Shown one piece after another: positions 40,901-52,900 of a DNA stretch of 64,000 bases. Numbering within the stretch: the first letter of the stretch is position 1; every line of letters begins with the position of its first letter. The translations under genes were made by a program, and so were the position numbers. This DNA comes from Diorhabda sublineata (taxonomy: Eukaryota > Arthropoda > Insecta > Coleoptera > Chrysomelidae), in contig NC_079481.1 in NCBI RefSeq assembly GCF_026230105.1, positions 16,881,042 through 16,945,041 on the forward strand. The letters run 5' to 3'. Below the pieces are notes generated by a model. It saw only the letters and a list, made by a program, of their open reading frames with translations, was not told the DNA's origin and searched no databases.

Positions 40901-43900
40901 GCCTTCAGTCGCTACTAGTACATATTATCTTTTGTTGGTCGATCCTTACCAATGTCTACCTACTTTTAACTTTATTTACGGTTCTCGAGTCATTCTCCAA
41001 AATCCAAAACTTCAGTCGTCGCTTTGAGTTCGGCCAAAGAAATCCTTTTCGCGTTAGAGCTTTTGACATCATCTAATGGTAACGGAAGCTTCTTTACGTG
41101 GATCACCTACTGATTTGAGCTAAAATCTTAAATTAAATTGGGCGGTTTTGATTTTCTAGATTCTGGGAGGTTTTGGGATACTGAATAAGTCTAGTAACTC
41201 TTAACAAAATTACGGGCTCGGGTTTTATAAATTTTGGGACTTAAAACTCAAAAAAATTTTAAAACGCGAATAACACGAAAACTATAAGGAATTCGAAAAA
41301 ACTGTCATAACAAAAAATGTAGCGTACAAAACTCTCTACAATAAGTATGCCAGATATTTGTTCCTAACCTCAAAATTTTCACCTTAAAATGGGTTTATAT
41401 ACTCAAAAATATTTTGAATCGCGAATAATTGAAAACTACGAGAAATTCCAAAAAAAGTGCTGGGTCAAAAAATTTATAGCACAAAATTCTCTATAGATTG
41501 GTCTTCAAGCATTTTTTCCTAACCTCAGAATTTTCACGGTAAAATGGGTTCATGTACTCAAAAACATTTTAAATTGCGGATTACTCGAAAACTATGCTCT
41601 CCTTACCTCAAAATTTCGATTATAAAATAGGTTTGAACGCTCAAAAATATTTTGAATTACGGATAACTCGAAAACTATGAGGATTTCGACACAAACTGTC
41701 GGGGCAAAAAATGTGGAGTACATCATTCTGTACAAAAAAGGTTCCAATTTTTTCCTAACCTCAAAATTTCCATTATAAAATGGGTTTGAACGCTTAAAAA
41801 TATTTTGAATTAGGAGTAACTCGAAAACTACGTGGAAGTCGAAAAAAAGTGCCGGAACCAAAACTGTAAGTACTGTAGAGTACATTTTTGTGAAAGAGGA
41901 GTCTTTGAATATTGATATCCTTATTTAGTTTTGAAGCTATTATAAACTCCTCTCGGTATATTTTAGTATTCTCTAGCATTTTTTATTATATCAACTGTGA
42001 TTGAACTATATACTTGTATTACAAGATATCATGGATAATTAAATAGATACATGTTACTTTATTCAAATTTTTATGATTATTTATTGCATGATGTACCTAT
42101 AGAACTTTAAAAATTTCATTTCATTTGTCCCCATATGAACAAATATTGTTTAAAATAACTAAACTGAAAACTGAAAAGTTGAAAATGATTTTTAAAATAA
42201 GCTTAAAACTATCATAAATGAAAAATACAAGTATAATTTTGAAAAAAGCGAAAGAAAATTATAGAACAATGTGCCTCACGGTTTTTTACAATAATACTGG
42301 CATTTGTCATCCATTATTGTTTTAAGTTTATTTGAAAAATTTCAAATTTTTGGTTTGATATGCTTTTTTTAGTTTTTTAAACTATATTCATTTCACTTTT
42401 TAATTTCTTACTTGACACCACCCTCGTATAATTGCTTCGCTACTTATATACCCACATCTTGTTGAAACGTGTACCGAGTCTTAACGGTGTAGTTGGTAAG
42501 GTTGTCGAAGTTGTTTTAACAAATTTGTTGTGATAAGGAATATTTCCGATAAAAAATAGATTACGTGAAGATAAATTGGTTAAAATAAATAAATACAATC
42601 CAACGAACATGAGAAATAATAATATAATAATTAAATTAAATCCACTTGAGGACGTGAAATTTTTTTTTATTTACGACTTACACACTGTTACAGCTGTATA
42701 TGATATGATACAACATATTAGTTCCTACCACCAAGAAAAGTTTATTATCTTAAATTAATAAACAAATTATATTAACTGGGTGAACAATCGCTTGTCTAGC
42801 AATGTGTATAGTAAGTTAACAGGAAAGCAAGTGATACACGTTCAACGATCTAAAAGAATTATTCATCCTTATTTGAAAATTCGCACATTAGCTTTGAACC
42901 AATGATCTTATTTTGAAATTGAAATCAATTTCAAAGACCCATTTTGCTAACTGATAATAAAAATTAAATTAAAATTAAAATTTCACCAAAGCATTCACAG
43001 GGTGAGGCTAAGCGACGTAGTAGACATCCTAAAAAAGAAATACGTTCGGAAACCATAATAAGACATTTAAACTATAACATCCACTCACATATTAGTTAAC
43101 CAAAACCTGACAGAGGAAATACAAACACCAACGGGTATCCGACAGGGAGACTCCTTAAGCCCGCAACTGTTCAATGACGCTGTAATTGTGGCAGAGACTT
43201 ACAGCAGCTCCTATTTCATTCTACGTAAAAGTTAAAACACGCAAGTATCCACCGCAAAAGCTAAAACCCTTGTCATCACTAAAGAACCAATGATGTGCAA
43301 ACTCACTCTAGAAAATAAAACCATAGAACAGGTAATGTAATTTGACTACCTAGACACACAAATCAGCGCAGAAAAAATAAAGTAAAAGGACAAGCAAACA
43401 AAGCCAGCCGAATATCAGGTGCACTCTGGGACATTATCTGCAATAATACCAGTATGAACAAAAGGGCCAAAGTTAAAATATATAAAACCTGCGTTAGACC
43501 CATATTGACATATACTATAGAAACAAGAGAGCACAACAAAAGAACATCATTCGAACAACAGAAATGAAAATACTCACAAACCTATTACGATGCACACTAA
43601 GAGACAGAAAGAGAAACACAGACATAAAACGCGAATGTGAGGTGGAAGACATAGTCAGATGGGAACGTAAACGTAGAAGAGCTTGGAACGAACATGTGGA
43701 CAGGATGACCAGAGAAAGATTAGCAAAGATCGCACGAGACGGTAAACCAGGGACACGACGATCTTTAGGAAGACCTCCAAAAATATTGATGGATTCATGG
43801 ACATCAACATCTCAAGGATGACAAGATGGAATCTACAGGCATAAGGCCTACAATAGGTTGAAGAAGAAGAAGATGACTCTTAAAATCCGTCTAGTAAGTA

Positions 43901-46900
43901 GTAAGTAAAATCAGATCCTCAAACCTGATAAAATACGTTACTTCACTCATTGAATTTTTACGAAGTTAACAGGAAGAAACAATAACTTCAAAGCTCTCGA
44001 TGTCCTTGGCCAGCGTTTGTAGCAACGCATCTGAAAATTCTCTAATGCCAATCTCGTTTTCGTCATTCTTTGATTACAATGCATAATGCAAAATAGAATT
44101 TTCAATGGAAATCGCCAATTTATTATGTTTGTGCATATTCCGCAATTTCCAGTTTTCTCTTCTTTGTGCACTTTTCCAGACTATTTCTTAATTGTATATA
44201 ATAGTTTCTCTCCTTCTAGTGTTTTGTTGTTTCAATTTAGGTAGTACAATCGAGCTACCATGTAAAGCAATCGGAGATCCTAAGCCTGGTATTAGTTGGC
44301 AGAAGGATGGATCAACAATGCAAAGAACTGGTCGATTCAAAGTTAGTTTAAATGGTAACCTCTACATTTACAAAGTGGTACCCGAAGATCAAGGAAGATA
44401 TGAGTGTATGGCGCTCAATGATTATGGCAGAGACTTAGCTTACGCATATGTTACAGTTAAAAAGCTAAAAGATCCTGTAGGTGAGTATACTATCATTGTC
44501 TAGTCTTCCTTACATGAATATTTTTTTAATATTACTCCGTTTTCTGTCAAACACAATTCAATAATGTGACGCAACTGGAACAATTTAATTATTTCAATCA
44601 ATGAAACTAAGGAAAATATCACTTTCACAAGGTCAAAAATACTCGAAATATCTCGAATGTAATAAAAAAATGTATCATATTTCAATAGGTGTTAATGTGG
44701 GTGATCAATATGTGAAATTAGCCTTCGCCGAAGCTAGTGAAGAAGTGGATCGTGCCATAAATCGTACGATTGAGAATCTTATAAAAAATAAAGACACTCG
44801 CAATCCTGGTGAACTTTTTAGAATTGTTCGATACCCAGACGCACCTGCAAGGGAATTGGCTAGAGCAGCTGAAATATATGAACGCACATTAACTAACGTA
44901 AGGAAATATGTCGAAAGCGGAAACTTAACATTGAATTCCACAGCTGACTTCAATTATAAAGAACTACTGTCAGACGAACACTTAGATCTAATTGCTAGAT
45001 TATCAGGTAAATACTACCATGGAATTATATTTCCTTATGTTTTCGTCTTTTTATATTGAATAAAAATTGAATACATATTTTAGGATGTACCTCACACAGA
45101 CTAGAAAGAAACTGTTCAAATATGTGTTTCCATTCGAAATATCGCTCCATAGATGGTACTTGTAACAACTTGGAACATCCGACTTGGGGAGCTTCTTTAA
45201 CAGAATTCCGACGTATTCTAAAACCGATTTATGAAGACGGTCTTCAAAAACCAGTTGGATGGATAAAAGAAAAAAAATATTATGGATATCATAAACCAAG
45301 TTCTAGATTGGTATCAACCACGTTGATTACTACCGAAAAAATAACTCCTGATCCCGAAATAACACATATGGTAAGCTATATCATGAAATCGCGGTTATTA
45401 ACTTTATCGAATTAATTTATTTACTCTGGATTCATAAAATAACCCAACTTGCGAATATTTCGATGTCTATTTGGATTATAAAAAAAATATTGAATAATAG
45501 TTTTTTCCAAATAACTCAATCCAAGGGTATGTTTTTCTAAGCAAATTGATGAAACGATTCGTGAAATCTGGGGTTTGGAATTGTCAAACAAGAGCTAGAT
45601 TACCACAAACGATACAAAGAACAAAATTGCCAACAGTCCACCATAAAGGTGAGTGAACGGGGGTAGTTTTCACATTTTTATATGTCTATAATATACATGA
45701 TTAATTACTGGGTTGGTTCAATCGTAATTTATGACGAAATATGGAGGAGACCAAAAAAAAAATATATTTGATAAGCAAAGTATGCTTCTAATTGATGCAC
45801 ACCTTGGGAGAATATTTGTTTGTACATGATTATGTCAGATCTCGCTCAGCAAATCGAATTCACGAACTCCTCATATTATTCGAATGGAATATTTTCCTTC
45901 ACCCATCTTATCATCCCCTAGCAATATAACGCTGATGAAAATTTTCGTTTATGTAAATATTTTAAAGTACAAAATAAAAGTGAAAAATAGTATTAAAACA
46001 CAAATTCAAGAACGTCATAGATCTTCGTTTTTACGAGAACGGATTTGAAAAAAAATTTGAAGGAAATATCTCTGCTACTCCACTCTATAATTTATTTCAG
46101 AAAGGTATAGAGTAATAAAACCTCATTAGGTATGCAAAGGGACCACAGAGTGACCCAACGAATATTTAAGTCACTTTCATATTTTGGCATTGATTTCATT
46201 GTAAAATTCTTTCTTTTTATCAAGTGCAGGTAGTACCACCCGGGTTGGGGTCAATATATGGGTTTAGTCTATTGTTATCCATTCACAAACAGTAATAATA
46301 GTGTGCCAAAGGCGTGCTGGTAGGATACTTGTAAAAAGGAAAGCCGAATCTGAAACAGGGTAAGTAAGTAAGTAAGTAATCCCTACACAATATTTCGATA
46401 TTGACACTTCAGGCCAGAAAACATACTTTTCTTAATTCTCTTTCGCAATTACTTGAAATTTTAATATTACAAACAATACTATTTCAAGAACTACACCTAT
46501 GGCCGATACCGAACTTGAGCCGAACTGGACGGAATTCCCCATTTTATTACTCTATACCTTTCTGAAATAGACTATAGTCAATCCATAAATTCATTTATTC
46601 TCTTCTACAAGAATTCATATCCAATCGTCTCCTCTATATTTCTCTATTTGATTGAGTATCCAAACTCCACATATAGAGTTTAGCGACCGAGAGTAAAGAT
46701 TGACCTTTGATCTTTTAAGAAGATAACTTGTGTGTTGATTAGTGTCAGTGGACAGTGTGTACAACACTACACTATACAACACCTGCAGTAGTGCCTACAG
46801 TTTGATAGCCGCTGAATTGGAATATATTAAAACCAATATTTTATTTCAGGTGATGCAGTGGGGTCAATTTTTAGATCATGACCTAGATCACTCCTTACCA

Positions 46901-49900
46901 TCTGTTACATCTGAAAGCTGGGATGGTATTGATTGTAAAAAGTCTTGTGATTATAAAGCTCCTTGTTACCCCATAGACGTCCCTCCAGATGATCCTAGAG
47001 TGGGCAATAGGTAAATATTATTTCATTAGGGGATAGGTACTTGAACCTAATTCGATCTTAAAATAAAATTGTTTGTCATGAATTAAACAACTATTATAAT
47101 TCCTATTATGAAGATGCGCATGCAACCCCTCCAAACCATCCCCTAATCATATCAAAAGTTGGAAAAATAATCTCAACGATTCTTTTATAATTAAAAATTA
47201 TTCAATATTGTATTTATATTGAATTGAGATTATTTCGTTAGTATTTTTAAGAACTGTTACTTTTTAAATATTTCAGCTCAAATAAAACTGAAAATATTTT
47301 CAAAATCAATAAAATTTTTTATTTAGAAAATAATAAAGATTCAATTTTGAATAATTATATTTCATCATCACTAATATCTTCTTCCTCTTCTCGTCCATCT
47401 ACGTGCCAAACTTCGTCGTCGCTATCAGCGTCTTCTTAAGTGTCTAAAATAGAAATGTTTAGATAAGACTCTTCCAAGCAATTAGGGCAATCACTATTAC
47501 AGTAAAGTAGGCACCTGCATGTCGATACGAACCCTTTTTTGCAATGGCTTGTACGCTCCATATTTCTCTTTTTCCAATGCTCCAAAATTAGTGCTCCGAA
47601 ATTTTGAAAAAAACGTAGTTGGTTTTTCGACAATAAATCGCTCAATATTAAAACCGTATTTTGTAGGGGATATTTTGTACTACAACATCATATTAATTAA
47701 AATAAAAGGGTGCACCCTTTTCGAAACCGCAAAGGGGATCGCGGTTGTAGCGATTAACCGCTAGCTGAAAAAAATCGTAGTGCGGCCTCAGCCTTACAGT
47801 GAACGTTCTTGGATTTTTCGTTTTCGTGTTATCTAATTTCACAAGTAAAGCTGAATTTAAATCTTCTGAATTATCGATTCTTAACTTCCACAGCTCATCT
47901 CTACGACATGCCCGTCCAGGCGCTGGATGGAGTTGAGTATACAAAATGTGAGGACCGGCAACTATGCTCAAATTCTTTTATCTGAGACCCTAAATAATAG
48001 AAAATCACATGTTGCTGGCAGCTGTGCTGGTCCGTTTCCCTTTTCCCCTTCCCCTTCTCCATGCTCGGCACGTTGCTGAGTCATAGCGCTTGGAGTACTC
48101 AGTAGAAAAAAATTGGTAGCCCATAACGGTTTATTTTTGCGTATTTAAGTAATAATATTTAAGTTTTATAGCAGTCGACTGTTTTATTAGTGTTATTTAT
48201 TTAAATAAAAGCGCGGACAATGTCACTACGAGTAATAAATGTGAAGAAGCGAAAGATAAATGAATTGTCGTGTTTGTTTTGTGATAAAACGGGTGATTTA
48301 GTGAAGAATCCAAAACCACAAACGTTTATTAGTATTAAAAATGCAGCGGATCGCAGAAAAGATGATATTAGTAAGAAAATAGAAAGTGATACAGACTTTA
48401 CTGCACACAATTGTTTCTGGCATCGAGCTTGTATTGCAACTTATATTAGTGAAGAAAAAATAAGGCGTCGAAAGTAGCATTACTAAAGCAGGAGAATGCC
48501 TTTACTTCTACCTCCTCTACAGAAGCAAATGTTTTAGGTAGCCAACGTGTTCGTCGGTCATCAAGAAGTGAATTATAACTTGATACGAAACAGAAATGTT
48601 TAATCTGTGGTAAACAAACAAGAAATAAGAACAAAACACTTTTTTTATGTTCTGAAATTTCAGCAGCGGAACAAATTTTAAATACTGCCCGAAAAAAAAG
48701 ATGATGTTTTCACAAAAATTGGCACTTGCGAACAACCAACTGATTTATTTGCAATGGAAGTGAGGTATCATAAACATTGTTATCGTGATTATCTATCGCG
48801 ACTACCAAGAAATTCTGACAATCTAGTAGGCAGACCTTCAATTAAAATACCACATGACATACTTATAGAGGCATTTGAAAAGCTGATTGATGAACTGAAA
48901 CATCAATTAACATCTCACTCTTTTGAAGTTCATTCTTGGCCAAGCGACTAGCTGAACTCACTGAAATAGAAGATGCTATTGTAGAAAATCGCGTTATGAA
49001 ATCACTGCTCATTAATAATTATGGTAAAAATGTTTTATTTTCATATCCGAGTGACAGATCAAAATCATCAAGAAGTGTTTAAGGGCATTACACCACTGGA
49101 TGAAGTTATTGAATATATGCGTACCGTAAATTCAACAAACTACACTGTTCAAGTATCTAAACAACTGCGAAAAGAAACATTAAATACTAAAGTAATACCA
49201 GATGGATATTTATGTGATGAAATTTGATTTGAACAATTTTTACAAAAAGGTCAATTACCGAATACTAGGCAAATGTTTATGCAAGCATTGTTCAGTGCAA
49301 AGAATAATAAATTAAGTGAGAATTATAATCGACGAGCGTTATCAGTGTTTTACGATGTGTATTACACGATTACTGAAAAACAGACTCCAAAGCATATAGC
49401 TTTAGCTCAATCTGTACATCATTTGACTCGATCGAAACAATTAATCGTTATATTGAATAAATGTGGGCAGCATCAATTACAAAGCATTAAATACTACTAT
49501 TACTAAATGTCTAAGGGGGTGGGGTGTAAAAAGAAAATTGACCAATATGGCTCCTGGCAACATTCAGAATCACAATCTGCATGCTTTTCTGAGTTCAAAA
49601 CCATACACCAAAACGCGGTCATCACATTTTGCACACTCAAATCCATCCAGCACCCAGTCTACATGCTACGCCTAAAGCTACTGCTGTCTGCAAATAGAAT
49701 TAAAATTTTACAAAAAAAATTCTTGCCACTCGAGAGTATATATCTACCATAATTTGGATAATTTGGAAGATAATTTTTAATGATTATTTAATTCTTTTTA
49801 TTTATTGAAAACCCACTAATTAGAAAAATCTATATTAATTCAAGGAAAAAAGAATATTCCAAAAATAGTTGCTCCTAAATAAATTTACCTTTATTGGTAG

Positions 49901-52900
49901 ATACGAGGATATATTGAAAAATTCTTAGCCTACTATAGAACCAAATATTTTATTACTCACCATATTCTCCTCTTAATTGGATACATTTATTACAGCGAAC
50001 CTGCAACGTCTCTAGACCTTTCAAAAAAATGTTCTTCTTGGTCTGCAAACCAGACCTCCACAACTTTTATTACCTCCTCGTTGGAAAAAAATTTACCACC
50101 TTATAAACTTTTTTTCAGTTGAGGAAAGAGATGATAGTCGGACGGAGTCAAATCTGGTGAATAAGGGGGGTGTTCTAGTAATTCAAACCCTAAATCACTA
50201 ATTTTTTGCATGGCAACATGAAATTTGTGTGCAGTTGCGTTGTCCTTCAAAAACAAAACACCTTTGGATAGCTTTCCGCGTCTTTTCTCTTTTTCCCGTA
50301 GAGTGGTCAGTAATGTCGAATAGTAATCTCCAGTTATTTCTTATCCAAGAAATCAATCATGGAAATCTCAAAAAACTGAAGCAAGAACTTTTCCAGCAGA
50401 TTTTTGCATACGAAACTTCTTAAGTCTTGGAGAACCAGAGTGTCGGAATTCCATCGATTATTGCTTTGTTTCTGGATCTTTCATCGATTGTTGCTTTGTT
50501 TCTGGATCTTTCATCGATTGTTGCTTTGTTTCTGGATCTCCCATCGATTGTTACTTTGTTTCTGGATCGTAGAAATGTTCCTAAGTCTTATCCATTGTAA
50601 CAATTCTGTTTAAGAAGTCTACTCCGTTTTCAAATCGAGCACAGATCGAATGCGATGCTTCTACCTTGGCACGCTTTTGGTCAACATTCAAACATTTGGG
50701 GATCCATTTTGCAGCAATTTTTCTCATGTCCAAATTGACGTGAACTATATTATGAACGCATTCGTATGAAATATTCAGTTCCTCAAATATCCGTTTTAGC
50801 CCAATTCGACGGTCTGATAAAATCATGTCATGAACTGCATCGATATTTTCGGGGACTGATACAGAAACTGGCCTTTTCGATCAGTCATCATCTTCAATGG
50901 AAAATTTACCTCCTCTGAAGCTTCCAGTCCTATTTTTTACGGTCGCTAACGAAGGACATTGATCACCAAGGGTATTAAGCGTATCTTCGTAAATCTGCTT
51001 ACCTCTTAACCCTTTTAAATACAGGTACTTGATGATCAATATTCCAATTTTTCGATTTTCACTGACACTTCTAATAAGTTCGTTGCTATAGTAACGCAAT
51101 ATTTTGTTTATGCATGGAACTGGTCTAGGCTAACTAGATATCAATACATCCTCGTATTCCTTGTCTGGAGCTTCGTTCAAAAATCTCTACTGTCAATATG
51201 TTTGATTTTTTGGGGAAGTAATTGTCGGACATTCTTTCTTTCAAAAATGAACGTAACTTCTGATACGTGGGTACATCAATGTTATTTTTTATACTGATAG
51301 TACTTCGCAACATTAAATATTGTGACCAAAATGTAGACGCCTTTAGAGTTTCGACAATTCTTCAAAGTATACCAAAACTACAGTTTCCGAAAAAGATTTT
51401 ATTTTTCTATTTCTCCTCCATTTCATAAATTTCTCGTATGCTAATTCATAATTTTTTTCTTGAAATTTCCGGCAACAAATCTAAAGTTACTTTTGCTGCT
51501 TTTTTCGATATCTCTGGTGGAGTTTCATCAAAATCGAGACTACTGTCAGTATCCATATTATTTATTATAAATTGGTATAATTATGACCTACTAAAATCAT
51601 AGATAATGGAAATTGTGATTTTTATCAAATCACGAATGAAAACTACCTAAGAATTTAAAAAACTTCTATAATCTGACAGTTGTGCCAACTATTTAAAGTT
51701 GATAATACCCGACTAAGTTTTCGTCGATTTTTGTTAATTCTCCATTTAAATGTATGTGGTGTGGGCAAAGTGCCGTGCGAAATAATATTTCTCACAGTGT
51801 GAACAATATGTGGTTTTGAAATTAAGTTAGCTTTGAAAAATACGTCACTTTTCATAACAGTTGTAAAAAAAATTATTACTTTAATCACATGTTGCATAAA
51901 TAACTAATTTCTCAACTAAATTCGACAAAAATTAAAAAAAAATAATACAGAAGGAAAAATAAAATCAACAAACAACAGATAAAAAAATAGGACATTGATC
52001 AGTTACTAGAATCTGGAACATGAATACGATAACCGGAAAGTATATAGGAACTGTTGAAGAAATGTAGGACAATAAGGTGTAAATATTGAGAGTGAGTGAA
52101 ATAAAAAAGAAGGATGAGGAAGTAATTACAAATGAAAAATGAGATGTTATATTATTCGGAAGTGAAAAAAAGAACAAACAAAAAAGGTAATGACATAATG
52201 GTAAAAAAACAATAATAAAACTTGAATAGTAAATTGAATTAAAATTTTGTACTTTTGGATATTATTCAAATTTACAATCCAGTAGATAGAATATCAGAGG
52301 AAGAAAAAACTAAATTCTAGATTAGTAGTATGATGTTATTTTAAAAAGAATCATACCATTAATCGGAGTTCAGCAGACCATATAATGAAAAGGGCATTTT
52401 ACTAATTCCATAGAAACTTTGGTATCAATGTAATATTATAAATTTTTCGTACTTATTTACAATCTCTCTATTCGTGGGGTGAATGAATAAACACTGTCTC
52501 TTACGTTCTTAGTTTATTTTCACACTAAACAATACACTTAACTTATAATAATTTAGTTATAAATATCTCTTAAATAATTTCTGCGATTACTTTCACTAAT
52601 TCGTTCTTGTCACTACGACTATTTATTTAAAAATAAACTAACTGCGCTACATAAACTTATTTTTATAGTACAAATAGAATTCCACAAAGTTCTAGAACAA
52701 AAAGAAACAAAAGAAAAAAAAAACATAGACTTTCCTAGAAATACTGTAAATAAACCACCCGCTTTAATAAAAAAGTTAATCAAAGGCGCTTCCGCCGAAT
52801 TCGTCGAATTTTTAAAATTTCATAGTAGCTGGACAGGGTCGGCCTAGGAAACCATTTTGCGATTATTCGTAACAATATGGTTTGATTAAGTTTATCACAA

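Larger units (their letters stand above)
49904..51154 (-). mobile_element. Full-length mariner element with TA target duplication
   Basis: The 1251-bp element is flanked by TA at 49902-49903 and 51155-51156. Its ends CGAGGATATATTGAAAAATTC (left) and CGAGGATGTATTGATATCTAG (inward from the right) form terminal inverted repeats. It is inserted in a Crypton recombinase reading frame. Confidence 0.92.

Noticed and set aside
41592..41979. Minus-strand frames with internal repeats
   Set aside because: Translation of the 155-bp satellite; the repeats mirror the DNA units.
44705..44953. Minus-strand frame of 82 codons
   Set aside because: Antisense to the peroxidasin exon at 44689-45006.
50452..50571. 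Regular 30-bp repeats considered as a CRISPR-like array
   Set aside because: There are no spacers; the units are directly adjacent and encode a mariner transposase motif, in a eukaryotic genome.
52480..52760. Possible solo LTR
   Set aside because: No second copy, no TG...CA ends or target duplication could be identified by eye.
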